64,000 bases of DNA from Arachis hypogaea. Taxonomy: Eukaryota > Streptophyta > Magnoliopsida > Fabales > Fabaceae. Positions 1 to 11,990 of this stretch are shown here, in pieces. Location of the stretch: NCBI RefSeq assembly GCF_003086295.3, contig NC_092045.1, positions 95,370,693-95,434,692 on the forward strand, in the 5' to 3' direction. Numbering within the stretch: the stretch's first letter is position 1; each line of letters starts with the position of its first letter. Made by a program: the position numbers and the translations under genes. Below the pieces are notes generated by a model, which saw nothing but the letters and a program-made list of their open reading frames with translations, ran no database searches and was not told the DNA's origin.

Positions 1-1950
1 TCACCAACCACACAAAATTGTCACTTCTTTGCGTTGTGTTACCTTGTTTATTAGGCCAGATTTACTTTCTATAATTTTCTGCATCATAAACAATCTAATC
101 ACATATCTAGTTGAGTTTTTAATTCAATAATAATATTTAGTTATCATCAATTAATTCGTTCTTAGTTCTTTAAACTCCACAATTATTAATTAATTCTTTC
201 TTTTGATATTATTTTATAAGAGTATCTTATATAGTGCACAATATATATCTCTATTTAAGGGAAAAAAAACTATCTTAAGTGAGAGTTTATGATATGATCA
301 ACGTTGACGTCGGTCAAATAAGATTAAGTTTCAAATCAACTAACCATAAATATAGAATTTACTTTAGGAAAAATATCATTTTGTACTCGAAACTCTCCAA
401 TTTCATCAAATTCTTTTCTGCTTTGTACCGAACAAAAAAAATACTCCAAGAAAAAAGCGATAACTCACACTTGATAAGTAAGGGTCATACCATTTATATT
501 TAAATTAGTTGATTTAAATATATTTTGATAATTCATGCATGAGTGTTGTTTTTGGTTATATCCATTACGCAGATGAAAAATTTTGCACCCTTTTTTGTTG
601 TGGCATTTTCAAACCGAGCATTTTTTTTTATATCATAACGGCTATTTTCATCGTCTAAAATAAAAATAAATTTTATTACAAAGAATTTATTCGATACCAA
701 TATCTTTTTATCTTCAGTTTTGTTAATTTTCTTTGAATTCTTACCCTTCTTTGCAAAAAGATAAGAAGTACCGTTTTCTAAAAATATTTTTTTACGGATA
801 TAATAGGACTTCTAACTAGAAAAGAAAATTTCAAAATCTATAATAACTTTAGTAATACGATATTTTTATTGTGCTAGAACTTGATGAGTAGTATCGAATT
901 GAAATAGTTATAAAAATATTTTTAAATTTGATATAAGAAGTTATTTTTAAATTTGTCTTAATGTGTTATAGGGGTGGATCTAAGTTAAGATTCATATTCT
1001 ATGAAAATTTTGCAAAACAATTCATGGAGTATATATGTAATCACATAAATAAAAAATATGTTAAATAAGTTAAATATGCTTATAATTTTTTTTCCAAAAG
1101 CATATTTCAAACATAATACCAAAAAAAAAAACATTTCTCATATACAGTATATACACTAGTATTATTCTACCATAAATTACATTTTTATCCCAAACATGCT
1201 AACGTGATTAGTGCCAGTTCGCATACATTTTTTTTCTCAATTATTTTTTAAAAAAAGTATTATATAATTAATCATACATAAATTAACATTTAATAATTAT
1301 TTATATTAAAATTTGTCAATAATTTTATATTTTTTTAATAATTATTATTATAATTCTTTCCTATATTTTAGTGAATCAATTATCAATAATCAATAACTCA
1401 ATAATTCTAATTTTTCAATGGATTACGTTATAACACCAAGTATACTAACGTGGGCCATTCTAGTGCTCGATTAGATACCTTTCTCTTTTCAACTATTTTT
1501 TAAAAAAATATAACATGATCAATCATGTATAAATTAACATTTATTGATTAATTATGTTAAGATTTGTTAATAATTTTAATATTTTATTTTATATTTTTTC
1601 AGTAATTGTTATGATTCTTTTTTATATTTTTACGGATTACTAATTTTAATATTTTATTTTATATATTTTTAAAAATGATTCTAATGTTATATATAGCGTG
1701 TTTTAATACTAATTTACAAATCGATGCTATTTTTAGAAAAGATGATAAATTAAATAATTAAATTTGTTTATAATTAATAATAGAAAGAAAGAAACTTATT
1801 TTACTGTCAAGGCTTCAATAGACTACTAATTTATACATTATTTGGATTAAAGGAATATAAAAGCAAAGAAAATATGAAAAAAAATGGATGAAAATATGAG
1901 TTTTTTGTTGTTTAGACCAGAAAGGAAAATTGAATGGAAGAAAAAAAAAA
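1..1950. other. AT-rich intergenic DNA, no gene seen
   Basis: About 2 kb of strongly AT-biased sequence with many A and T runs. The short reading frames have low-complexity translations and no family resemblance. Two segments (about 1200-1420 and 1440-1660) share phrases such as AATTAACATTTA followed by an AATTTTATATT-like tract, so they may be diverged copies of one repeat. No TSD or clear terminal repeat is visible. Confidence 0.6.
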
Positions 1951-2330
1951 GTAAAATATCGTTTTTATCTCTAACGTTTGGAGTAAGTTCTATTTTTGTC
2001 CCTAACATTTAAATCGTCATATTTGTATTCCTAACGTTTGTAAAAGTGATTTTAATGTTTTTTGTCGTCAACTACACTAAAAGATCATATTGTAATTTTT
2101 AATTATGTCTCACTTTGATATATTCAGTTTTAATATTGTACCCATTATTTATCTTCAGATTCAATTATATCCCTAAAAAAGTGAATTAAATGTCGCAGGC
2201 ATTAATTTCAACTTTTGATGATGAATCATTGATTCTGTGTCAGACACTGTATTCTAATCTCAATAAGAGATTCCCATAAACACAAACAAGACATACCCCA
2301 AACGTTGAGTTCAAAAATGATACTTTACTT
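1951..2330. mobile_element. MITE, 'CTAACGTTTGG' family, copy 1
   Basis: The left end (GTAAAATATCGTTTTTATCT then CTAACGTTTGGAGTAAG) is matched in reverse complement by the right end (CATACCCCAAACGTTGAG then ATGATACTTTAC). The interior has no ORF. Copies of the same family lie at 11991-12222 and 13247-13470. Inverted ends, small size and no coding capacity mark a non-autonomous DNA element. No clear TSD could be defined. It lies about 500 bp upstream of the phytocyanin gene, so it may be part of that gene's distal promoter. Confidence 0.65.
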
Positions 2331-2778
2331 TAAAAAATAGTGTGTGACCTACCAAAATTTATTCTTCTGATGAAAATAAAGAAAAAATGTATAAATGAAA
2401 GTAAAATTACTAATTCACCCTTTGATTAACAAAAAAATATAAAAATCTAAAAGTATTAATATAATTTTTTTCTATTATAATTTTTGCTCTTCTCACTTTT
2501 CATTTCATCTAAACCGAAAAAAATTTCCTCTATTTTTTTATCTGCTTTTTTTTATCCAAACAACACATAAAATGATTTATTTTTCTTTCTATTTTTTTTC
2601 CTTGTATTTATTTTTCTTCTCGTTTTCTTTCGTTTCATTTTTCATCGTATGGGGAAACAAAGTCAAAAGTGTTGCAGAGAGTGCAATTTCCATGAGCGCT
2701 TGTACCGTTACAGTGGCCCCCACACTCATTGGGCATTTCTCAGTCTCTGCCTCAACGGCTACTTTCTCTTGGTTAGTG

Positions 2779-2790
2779 TTATATATATAG
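2779..2790 (+). promoter_or_regulatory. TATA box of the phytocyanin gene
   Basis: TTATATATATAG lies about 80 bp before the ATG and is followed by an AC-rich leader (TATACACAACACAACAAAG). Both are typical of plant TATA promoters. The transcription start is likely near 2815-2825. This is an inference from sequence and spacing only. Confidence 0.6.
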
Positions 2791-2865
2791 TATACACAAC
2801 ACAACAAAGCCCGAAAGAACAACATAAACCACCTCTTTCTTCTTTGTTATTCTCAAAATAATACA

Positions 2866-3515
2866 ATGGCTGGTTGTTCAATAGTTTCCTCTGCTTCTAT
2901 CTTCACCTTGTTTCTTCTCTTTGGATTCTCCTCAGCTAAGGAGCACTTGGTTGGTGGCAAGATTGATGCTTGGAAGATTCCATCCTCTGAAGCCAACTCT
3001 CTCAACAAATGGGCTGAAAGATCTCGTTTCCAAGTTGGCGATCATCTTGGTAACAAATAATAACATCACCTTTTCTTTCTTTCTTTTTCTTGTTTCATAA
3101 TAATCTCAATCTTCAATCGCTGACATACTTTGTCATTTCAGTGTGGAAATACGATGGCAGAAAAGACTCGGTTTTGGAAGTGGACAAAGAAGACTATGGT
3201 AACTGCAGCACCTCAAACCCAATGAAGGAGTACAATGATGGCATCACTAAGGTGGAGCTTGACCGTCCAGGCGCATTCTACTTCATCAGTGGGGCAAAGG
3301 GTCACTGCAAGAAAGGCCAGAAGCTCGTTGTCGTCGTTATGTCTCCGAGGGGAGGAAGATGGTCTGCTGGTTTCTCTCCAGCGCCTTCTCCGGCACCATC
3401 AGGAGAGTTTGAAGGTCCAGCTGTTGCTCCGAGTAGTGATGCCACGGTTTTGAAGAGTGGCCTTGTGATGGCTCTGGGAGTGGTGGCTATGAGTATGGGC
3501 TGTTTTCTGATGTGA
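2866..3515 (+). CDS. ENODL15: Early nodulin-like protein (phytocyanin family), 2 exons
   Basis: Exons 2866-3049 and 3142-3515 (intron GT at 3050, AG at 3140-3141) give 185 aa. Residues 1 to about 24 are a signal peptide (hydrophobic core TLFLLFGFSSA). The plastocyanin-like domain follows (VGGKIDAW, RFQVGDHL, VWKYDGRKDSVLEV, YFISGAKGHCKKGQKL) with the two cysteines (NCSTSNP and GHCKKG) that normally form the disulphide. The His expected as a copper ligand near the DSVLEV motif is absent, so copper binding is unlikely, as in other ENODLs. A Pro/Ser/Ala stretch (APSPAPS, arabinogalactan-type) leads to a hydrophobic tail, the layout of a GPI-anchored cell-surface protein. The family acts at the plasma membrane and apoplast, and ENODL11-15 work in pollen-tube reception. 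The neighbours match the Arabidopsis ENODL15 locus, hence the symbol; ENODL13 or 14 is equally possible by sequence. Confidence 0.93.
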
Positions 3516-3973
3516 ATGTGAATGAATTACCCTCCAATTTTGCATTTTATACAAGTCAATAGGTTTCTGTGAGAGTGTGCGTCACAGTGAGATTACTGTG
3601 ATTTCTTATTCTTTCTAGTTTTGTTATAATTTATCATATGATTCTTTTTATAAGAAATTTACCTGATGCGCATATTCTTTCAAATTTAAGTATTTGATTC
3701 AAATTTATAGAAATTAGGGATTTTTTGTTTCAAGAAATTCATAATGACTAATCGAGTAATAAATTTTAACTATTTCATTTTTGATAGACAAAATTAATAC
3801 TCAATGTCAAAATTTGGTAAAAAAATTAGACAAATATCTTTATTTGATAAAGAACAACAGTCTCTAAAGTTTTAAAAGTTTCAAACCATCCTTTCACTTT
3901 TAAAATAATTTTGATGTAGGGATTTTGGTGATTAAAATTTGTTAAGAACTGGGTTTCTACTAAAAATTTCTTA
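3516..3973. other. 3' flank of the phytocyanin gene
   Basis: The 3' UTR probably runs to about 3660 (TTGTTATAATTTATCATATGATTC). AT-rich sequence without coding signal follows, up to the MITE. Confidence 0.5.
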
Positions 3974-4358
3974 GCGTTTGGTGGAGAGACAGAGACGGAA
4001 AGACTGAGACTGAGAGACAGAGACTAAGAGACATTAAAATAAATCTCAGTATTCTGTTTGGTACAAAATGGAAGACAAAAATTAAAACAAGAATGAAACT
4101 CTAATTTAATTTGCACAAAGGGTAAAATTAAAATTAAGTAATTGAAATAAGAGTATTTTAGGTATAAGATGTTATTAAAGTTTCAGTCTCCATCTCTAAA
4201 AATTTTAGTCCCCTGTATCCCTACTTTTTGGAAGTACTGAAATACTGAAATTTTGGAGACAGAGACATGAATTTTAGTACCAGTCTCTAAACCAACAAAC
4301 ATGATACTGAGTCTCAGTCTCTCAGTCTCTGTCTCAGTACCTCAAAACAAACGGTACC
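3974..4358. mobile_element. PIF/Harbinger-like MITE, 385 bp
   Basis: Flanking TTA trinucleotides (3971-3973 and 4359-4361) fit the 3-bp target duplication of PIF/Harbinger (Tourist-type) elements. The ends are inverted: the left starts GCGTTTGGTGGAGAGACAG, and the right reads GGTACCGTTTGTTTTGAGG in reverse complement. Both arms continue as GAGACAGAGACTGAG-rich tracts, giving a long fold-back. No coding capacity. Confidence 0.75.
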
Positions 4359-4439
4359 TTATAGACTAACTTGGGATATTTTTCCGGACTAATCTTGCAT
4401 GTATCATAAAAACCAGAACAAGCTTTTTATATTAACTTC

Positions 4440-5350
4440 TAAAAATGATTTTTTTTTCTCACTTGTTTTAAAAACAGCAGGAACCAGCAATGGCTGCAAA
4501 CAAATTGTGATACTGAAAAGGAGCTAAAATTCTGAAATTGTTTTGTGGAAACCCAGTTATGCAAAAATGTGTACTAAAATAAAGATGCATCAGCAAAAAT
4601 AAATCAAGCAGAAAAACTATCATCCAAAATTGAAGCATATACAAACAGTGAAAACTGAAAAGTATAGAATCCAACCTAGAACACGATATAACAAGCATAC
4701 ACAGACATAGTGCTCCTCTCTTGCAAACAACAAAAATAACTTCACACAGGCCACCAACATGCCACCATGTAATGAACAGTGAGTCTGTGTCGCCAAGATA
4801 GCTATACAAATAATACCAGTTTGCATCGAATCCTAAATTTGATGGAAAAGACATATTTCACAAAAAAAATAAAAAGGTTAATTAAAAATTGTAAGTGCGT
4901 GGAATCCTCATAAGATTAATTAAAAACAATTAAGCTTAATGCTTTAATTTAGCACAAAACACCAAAAAATTAAGTATTAAGGGAGCGATTCCATAATGGA
5001 CACTTTGTTTTGCTTTTTAGCCCTTTAAGTTTTAATATATTAACAATTGCTCAGCTGATTTTTGTCCACTTATATTTCTGGGTTAATGGTTTAGTCCTCA
5101 TCATGGTTTAGTACTACTAAAACCGAAATGCAACTCCGGCTTCCTAGCCAGTGTATATATATATCTAGTGGATACAAAGGCAAAATTCACAAAGATCTTC
5201 AACATGTATTGTGTTCAGCATTCATTATAAATTATAATGCTTGCTGACAGTAAAACTTCTAAACACTCTAAATTATCTATTAGATTCACATGGTAGCTAC
5301 AACCAAAAAAGACTTTTGGACATGAAAACAATACCAGAATTCAGGAAAAA
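4440..5350. other. Higher-complexity non-coding segment downstream of C1D
   Basis: Between 4470 and 4860 the base composition is more even than in the surrounding AT-rich DNA. The longest minus-strand frame (128 aa) translates to a Cys/Phe/Leu-rich string with no recognisable domain, more like an untranslated exon than a protein. The stretch nearest C1D (about 5170-5350) is probably its 3' UTR. The rest may be an extended 3' end or a non-coding RNA on the minus strand. Confidence 0.35.
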
Positions 5351-6614
5351 TCAGGCTACAGTTTGTTCATTGTCGTTGTCGTCATCATCATGGCTGTCGT
5401 CATCTGACATGTCAAATCGTAATGGTCCCTTAATACTGTCAGGATTATTACCAAAAAGCTCAAGGGCTGCTTTCTCCAAGAATTCCTTGGTGGCATTTTG
5501 AACAGATTGTTTTTCAGAAGACTGATACTTCCTCTTTTGACCAGCACGCCCTTGATGTCTCTCCCCTCTACTTATGCTCCTCATATTTTGCCTCTGCTCT
5601 GCATGAAATAACAAACTCATTACATACAAAAGATCAACACAGATGATCTGAGAAAGAAATTAAATACTTCATTCATTACCCACCTTGAGTGAGGTCGGGG
5701 AGAGAGTGTTCTATAAATCGCGTAGCGGCCTGATAATTCAAGGTGGTAGACGGTCGAAGTGGAGCTTCACACACAAAATGGAAAGCACTCCAATCGGATT
5801 TCGGACAAAAATAACTGAAGGATAGGACAATGCTAATACAAACTGGAATTCTTTCACTAAAAGGCCTCTTCAAACCCACCACACATTCAACACATTGTTA
5901 AAAAAAAAAAGCAACACATACCTTGCATTAAATCTAGCAAACGTTCCAGTTTGTCTTGATATAAGTTCACTCTATCCTAAGAATTCAGAAGTCAAGCAAT
6001 TCAATCAAACAAATAAGAAAGAAATAAGCATGCAACAGAGTTAGAGTTCATTTGGTTACATTTTATAAGCTGTAACATATACTCTGATACAATCTTCACA
6101 AAGAAGTGCGTCAGGAACATAAAGATTTCAACTTTTGGTATAAAAAAATGTAAACCACACAAGCCCTTTCACAAAACTATCAGAAACTTACAAGCTCTGA
6201 TTTAATAGGATGATCATCTGGGTGAACCCCGCTACACCTCAAATTCACTGCAGACAACAAAAACAATAATATTAACTAAAAAAAAAAAAAAAAAAAAAAA
6301 ACTTTGCATCGAAGCAGAATAAAAGAAATTGACATAGTAAAATTACAGAATGATAAAAAGGTAAAGTTTGTGCATTTTTGAAGGGGTTTGGAATTACACG
6401 CGAGAAGATTAGAAGTGATTTGGCTGAGGAGGAAGAAAGAGTGAGCACGGTGGAGAGGGGGCATTTGAGAGAGGACTTGAGGGTCGGAGAAGAGAGGCAT
6501 GAATTGCTGAAAGTGTTGCTTCAATTCTTGAAGGTTTGAGAGAGTGTCGTTCACTGAATCAATGACGGATTCAGGGACTGCACCGCTCGCACTTTCACTT
6601 GCTGCTTTCACCAT
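5351..6614 (-). CDS. C1D: C1D/Lrp1 nuclear exosome cofactor, 5 exons
   Basis: Exons on the minus strand are 6614-6398, 6247-6192, 5976-5922, 5764-5684 and 5598-5351. All junctions use GT-AG and the total is 218 aa. The N-terminal Sas10/Utp3/C1D domain is clear (LQELKQHFQQFMPLF, HRAHSFFLLSQITSNLLALN, CSGVHPDDHPIKSEL, DRVNLYQDKLERLL, then PSTTLNYQAATRFIEHSLPD). It is followed by a basic region (RGERHQGRAGQKRKYQS) and an acidic tail (DMSDDDSHDDDDNDNEQ). C1D (yeast Lrp1/Rrp47) binds Rrp6 and RNA and helps the nuclear exosome trim 5.8S rRNA and snoRNA precursors. The start lies in a purine-rich context and matches the family's N-terminus. The acceptor of exon 4 (TGTGTGTGAAG) has a weak pyrimidine tract, the least certain junction. 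Intron 1 holds an A homopolymer of about 24 (6279-6301). Confidence 0.92.
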
Positions 6615-6689
6615 TTTCGGTTTTCTGCTTTCAACTATCTTGTAGGTATTTTTATGGCGCAAACAAAACAAAAGCTAGGGCTTGCGCCT

Positions 6690-7620
6690 TGGTTTTAAGG
6701 TTGATTAGTGGCACTGTGTGTTAATTACCCGATAATCAAATATCGATAAACATACCCTTTTTTTTTATTAGTGTACACCCAGGTCGGTCTCTCGTGATTC
6801 CTTCGAAGGAGGCCCTAACGAAAAAAATATTAATTCTGACATTTTTTAATATTGAGAAACTAATTAGTTCTTACATTAATAATTTTTTTATAATATGTTT
6901 ATTTGACATGTTAATAATTAATATATTTTTATTTAATTTTTATAAATAAAAATAATTTAAAATTTATTAATATTTTTTAGTTTTACATAATAAATTTAGT
7001 TAATATATTTAAAAAAATAACAAAAAATTAAAAAATTTAAACGACTATAATAATTACTCAAAATATAACTAGACTCTCAACAAAAAAAATATCAATTTTA
7101 ATTAATTTTTAATAGATAAATTAACAGTTTAACTTATAATATAAATTTATTCTGTTAATATAAAAAAAACATTGACAAAAAAATTAATTTATCTTCTAAA
7201 AATAAAAGTCAAAATTTGAAAAGAATATTTTTTTATTGAAGACTTTATTATCCTATAAGATAATTATCAAAGACTATTTAAAAAAAATTTTACTATTAAA
7301 TTTTCAAATTAATAAATAAATAGAATACTTTAATTTTTAACACAAATCGTTCTATATGTTATTTTTAGTATATATATTAGAATATTAGACCAATAAATTT
7401 TTAATAAATTTTATTATAAAATAATTAAATTTAAAATTATTAATATTAAACAAATTAAAATTCTTTTTAAAACTACAAAAAAATATAGGAGAGTAATTTT
7501 TAAAAATTAGTAACTCAAGTGTCTCATCCAAAAAAATTTTAAGAATATTTATTTTTTTGGTGACTAAACAAAAAAGAAAGAAAAAAAATAGAGACAAAAC
7601 TAAATTAATTGGCTAGATTC
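6690..7620. other. AT-rich intergenic DNA
   Basis: Upstream flank of C1D, then nearly pure A/T sequence. No gene, no convincing terminal repeat. Confidence 0.5.
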
Positions 7621-7624
7621 ATGT

Positions 7625-8400
7625 CTAAATCTATTAGATGTTAAAATTCACTCCATGGTTGACTCCAATTCAAGTGAATGTCCACGCTAGAAGCAACTAC
7701 TTTAGCCATACAATTTGTAACACTATTTGTATTTCTCTGAATTAAAAAAATAAAGACTCTCCAATTCCAATTCATAACCTCCTATATATAGTCACCAAAA
7801 AATAACATTCTATATATATTTTGCCAAGTCCCATTCCAGAATATCCTTACCAAGCATTTTTTAGTTTACCAAGAAAAGAGCTTCTAAACAGTCTGTTTCA
7901 CAAATAACCTCACGAAATCCACTATGCCAAGCAAGAAGTAAACATCTCCAAATTGCATACAATTTAGCAAAAAGAACACTGCACACTTCAACTTTTTTCA
8001 GTACAACCTTTCAACCAACATCCATCAGAATTGCGAATGATACAACCAAAATCAATATAGCCAAAAAGAGCAAAACAACTAGCATCACAATTTAATTTAA
8101 CATAATGAACTGGAGGTGGAACCCAATGCAAACAAAACGAAGGAGGAGACAAAAATTGATGCATAGCAAAGATAGTATGAAACTCCCTTACTGAACTACG
8201 AATCAAACTCACCACTTTACTAACATTCCAAGAGTCATCTATATTAAATAAGTCATGATTCCTGCTTCTCCAAATCCACCATATGACCGAAAAGAAAAGA
8301 AAAACATCTTCACTCATTGCACTTCTGTAAAACCAATCACGTAAATCCAAATTATCTGAATACAGACCTAAAAGATTCTAGATTTCCTTTGCACTAGAGC
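7625..8400 (-). pseudogene. LINE (non-LTR retrotransposon) 3' relic with RNase H
   Basis: A minus-strand frame at 8350-7988 carries a plant LINE C-terminus: DVFLFFSVIWWIWRSRNHDLF (the hydrophobic linker after the zf-RVT region) followed by the RNase H start VKLNCDASCFALFGYIDFGC then IIRNSDGCW. The frame breaks soon after. The plus-strand equivalent of RNase H continues at lower quality to about 7640. No RT core is present, so this is a heavily truncated, inactive copy. It is independent of the LINE relic at 40.5 kb, which lies on the other strand. Confidence 0.7.
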
Positions 8401-8495
8401 ACTCTCGAAGACATTGAAGAATAGATTTAGAACCATTCTACGCGCTAAAGCACTCTCAAAGACATTGAAAAATAGATTCAAAACCATTTTAACAC
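8395..8495. repeat. Two-copy tandem repeat, about 55 bp unit
   Basis: The motif GCACTCTCGAAGACATTGAA and the following AATAGATTTAGAACCATT occur twice head to tail, with a few differences (second copy GCACTCTCAAAGACATTGAA). It sits at the edge of the LINE relic and may be a duplication inside its ORF. Confidence 0.7.
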
Positions 8496-8499
8496 CAAT

Positions 8500-9591
8500 G
8501 ACAGATACTAGATAAAGTTTATTCTTTATTTTTAATGTATTAGACTTCATTCATCAACTTTTCTTTTCCCTTAGCAACATCCATTTATTAGTTTATGTCT
8601 AAATTGATTACAAAAATTTATAACTATAAGAGTTATTAGAAAATAAATTGAATCTGTTTTTTTTAGGCCACTATGCATAAGTGTAAATACTTGGATAGTG
8701 GTTGGAATTGGTCGTAAATATATTTTTTAATTTTTTAAAATTATTTTGTCAAGTATAATTTTTTATCATATATTTTTTAAATGAAACAAATATATATATA
8801 ATATTAAATAATAAAAAAATACATTTGATAAAATAATTAAAAAAATTAAAAAAATTCATTTTCTCATAAATCCTGCAATATATATGTACTGCATTTAATA
8901 AGTTGTTTATTTTGGCTATAAATTTCTTATTCTCACTTTTATATAGGAGTACTATAACTCATTTAAAAATATTTATAAATTAAACTCTGTTTTTTAATAT
9001 TTTAAAAAATTAATAATTAAAATTTTGTTTCTCTAATTTTGTTTTTTATATTTTTTTTAATCATAATTTTAGAAATGAGAGATATTTCTATTAGAATTTT
9101 TTCACTAATATTTATGTTCTCGTCTCATCTCTATGACTACCATCGTTTGCTTGCACTCAACACCGCCACCACTCCTATTGTCATCACACTACGCTTTTTG
9201 ATTTTTCTTCGTTGTTGTGTCTCTGTCCCTATAAACTACTCAGGTTTTATTTTACTTTATTTTATTTTATTATTTTTTCTACAGCAATTTTTGTGAATTT
9301 GAAAATTTTTTTGCTCCATGTCTTCGCACCATAATTTTTATTTTATTTTATCCCTTTACCCTATTTTTTTGGCTTTTCGAAGAAAAATTGCTATAAGTCG
9401 TTGAAGCAATCTTAATTATGTGAGATATGAATTCGAGAAATACGTCATATAGAATTGATCTTTTTTATCAATTAAAAGTTAAATCTTGTTATCTATAGGA
9501 TTGTTAGACTTAATAATTGATTAATTATTATTTTGTAATGTGTTTGCATAAAAAATTAATTGATCGAACATGTCTGATGAGAATTGAAAAT
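8500..9591. other. AT-rich intergenic DNA with a pyrimidine-rich block
   Basis: No gene seen. At 9100-9300 the plus strand is T/C-rich (CTCATCTCTATGACTACC then repeated TTTTATTTTA), probably a decayed repeat. The 85-aa frame here is low-complexity hydrophobic and is not called. Confidence 0.5.
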
Positions 9592-9894
9592 GTTTAATTA
9601 CTTTGTTGATCCTTATAGTTTCGCAAAATTTTTAATTAGGTCCTTATACTTTTTTTTCTTTTAATTGAGTCTTGCACTAAATTTTTTTTAATTGGGTTTC
9701 TACACTTTTTTTCTTTTATTTGGGTCTTTGCACCAATTTTTTTTAGTTGAGTCTCTATACAATTAAGCCAATTACTGCCAAGAGAAATCTAATTGAAAAA
9801 AAAATTGGTGCAGGGATCCAATTAAAAAGAAAAAAAGTATAGAGATCTAATTGAAAATTTTGCGAAACTATAGAGATGAATAGAGTAATTAAAC
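9592..9894. mobile_element. Fold-back element (MITE-like), 303 bp
   Basis: The left arm (GTTTAATTACTTTGTTGATC, TATAGTTTCGCAAAATTTT, AATTAGGTCC) and right arm (AATTGAAAATTTTGCGAAAC, TATAGAGATGAATAGAGTAA, TTAAAC) are reverse complements with modest divergence. Inside, arms of CTTTTTTTCTTTTA and AAAAAGAAAAAAAG also pair. The whole unit can fold into one long hairpin. No coding capacity. No TSD resolved. Confidence 0.7.
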
Positions 9895-10430
9895 TAATTG
9901 AGAATCTTAATTTTTTCTAGTAAAAAATTATCTTAATTAATTTTGGATTCTTTTCGTAGTTGTAGAGATTGGAGGAGAACATAAACATTAGTGAAAAAAT
10001 TTTAACAAAGACATCTCTCTTATCTCTCAAATTATAATTAAAAAAATATTAAAAACAAAAGTACAGAGGTAAAATTTTAATTATTAATTTTTTAAAAAAA
10101 TAAACAAATAAAATTCAATTTATGAATATATTTAAATGGTTTAATGGTACTTGGACACAAAAATGGGAATAAAGAATCATGGCCGTCTATTTTAATGCAA
10201 TGATTAAAAATATAAAAAAAAGAAATAGACAGGTTAAACACCAATCACCGCTATAATTGAATTCTACTAAATTTTGTTAATGTTTTCTGAACCATGAGTG
10301 ACAAAGCATCGGACTATCTTTTTAAAATTAAGGCTAATCACTAAAAATATTTTCGAATTATTTAAACATTGATAAAAATATATCTATTTTAATTTATTTT
10401 AAAGAAAGGAATTATTTAAGAGTCAGTAGG
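9895..10430. other. AT-rich intergenic DNA
   Basis: No gene. Resembles the flanks of the fold-back elements (AATTATAATTAAAAAAATATT also appears, inverted, at about 9050). Confidence 0.4.
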
Positions 10431-11140
10431 CATGTGTTTTCAGAAAAAAATTTATATTAAGAAGATATTTTGATAAGGAATATCGAATCGAAGTCTGACT
10501 ATTATAGCTGATTGATAGATTGATCGATGAAGTAAATTGAAGATCTTAAGATTTGAAAATGATTTTTTGGACGTTATATTATCAAGTGAAAGAAGCGAAA
10601 ATAGTTTACACATGTTTTTATAAACATGAGAGTTACATTTCGATTTAATTGGTTAGAGATGATTATAAATAGGAGAAGGCTCGAAGTCACCGAAATTGAA
10701 ATTTTACTTTAAAAATTATTCACGCACATTCACATTCTAGCAAATTTTTGAGTTTGCATCGAGTTAATTTTTCGTAAAGTTCCTTTCACTCGTGTTCTGC
10801 TTTTCATTTACATTTTCTGTAAACTTTACTTTTTTTTACAAATTTGTCTTTCCAGCAACATTTAATTTTCTTGTCCAACTTTTATTTTCCATTTCAAAGT
10901 CCTTCGATCTAATTGAATGCATTTTACCGTTTTATTTAGATTCAATGCAAATCATTTTAAATTCAGACAATTTATTTTTCAAAGTCTTTATTCACTGTTT
11001 TCATGTTACTTTAAATTTTGTCTGATCAAAGGATCTTTGATGCACTTTTAGAAAATTAGTACTTACAAATAGGAATAGGGTTTTGCTCTCAGACCATTAG
11101 ATATCGAACCACCTTCGATTTGCTAAAAATCGATAAAACA
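10430..11140 (+). mobile_element. LTR-like remnant, copy A
   Basis: This diverged block matches 14720-15730 in the same orientation. Shared landmarks, in order: a TATA-type motif (GATTATAAATAGGAG here, GATTATAAATACTAG there), then ATTCACGCACATTCACATTC versus CAAGCACACTCACATCCC, then GCATCGAGTTAATTTTTCG versus GCGATCGAGTTACTTTTCTG. Further on both have GTAAACTTTACTTTT-like tracts, a long T-rich stretch, and GCTCTCAGACCATTAGATAT plus CGAACCACCTTCGATTTGC. A TATA box followed by a long leader suggests LTRs of one old family. No coding partner was found. Confidence 0.55.
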
Positions 11141-11892
11141 ATACCCAAATTTTACTATCGACAAAAATACCTTTAAATAATTTAAAAACGTAACGAAAAT
11201 ATCCAACAGTAAATATATATTTTCAAAAAATACCTTTGAGATTGAATTTTGATGTGATTTTTTACAAGCATAATTAGAAAAGTGAGATATTGTTATTCTT
11301 AAAATTTGATGATTTTTTTTCTAACTATATATTTTTTGTGATTTTTTATACAAAAAATATATACTTAACGAAAAATTACCAAATTTTAAGGATAATAATA
11401 TCTCATTTTTTTAATCATGCCTGAAAAAATTATATCAAAATTCAATCTCTAATGTATTTTTTAAGAAATATATATTTAATGTTTGATAATCTTGCAAAAA
11501 AACTAATATTAAATATGTATTTATCAAAAAATACATTAGAGATTGAATTTTGATGCGATTTTTTGCAAGCATGATTAGAAAAATGAAATATTATTATTAT
11601 TATTAAAACTTGGTGATTTTTTGTTAAATATATATTGTTTTGTGATTTTTTAAAAGTGTTATTGGTTGTTAACAAAAAAATTATAAAAAAATATATACTT
11701 AACGAAAAATTACAAAATTTTAAGTATAATAATATCTTATTTTTATAATTATGATTGCAAAAAATTGCATCAAAATTTAATTTTTAAGATATTTTTTAAA
11801 AATATATATTTACTGTTGAGTATTTTTATTGTGTTTTTAAATTATTTGAAGGCATTTTTGTCGATAATAAAATTTGAGTATATTTTTTTTAG
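11130..11892. mobile_element. Fold-back element with two palindromes in tandem
   Basis: The outer arms (CCCAAATTTTACTATCGACA and onward, 11138-11215; AAATTATTTGAAGGCATTTT then TGTCGATAATAAAATTTGAG, about 11800-11880) are inverted repeats. Between them lie two similar hairpins head to tail. Each has an arm with GAGATTGAATTTTGATG and TTTTTGCAAGCATGATTAGA (or close variants) and its inverted partner (ATCAAAATTCAATCTC). The result is four alternating arms, as expected if an inner palindrome was tandemly duplicated. No ORF. Confidence 0.65.
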
Positions 11893-11990
11893 CATTTAAA
11901 TAATTAAGGGGTATTTTTGGTGGTTAACACTTAAATTAAACTCAAAAGTCAAAATTGTAGGAGCCTATTAGTTTGGATATTTTTATTTGA

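Noticed and set aside
4468..4854. 128-aa minus-strand frame as a membrane protein gene
   Set aside because: Cys/Phe/Leu-rich translation with no family signature, no promoter or splice context; reads like an untranslated exon.
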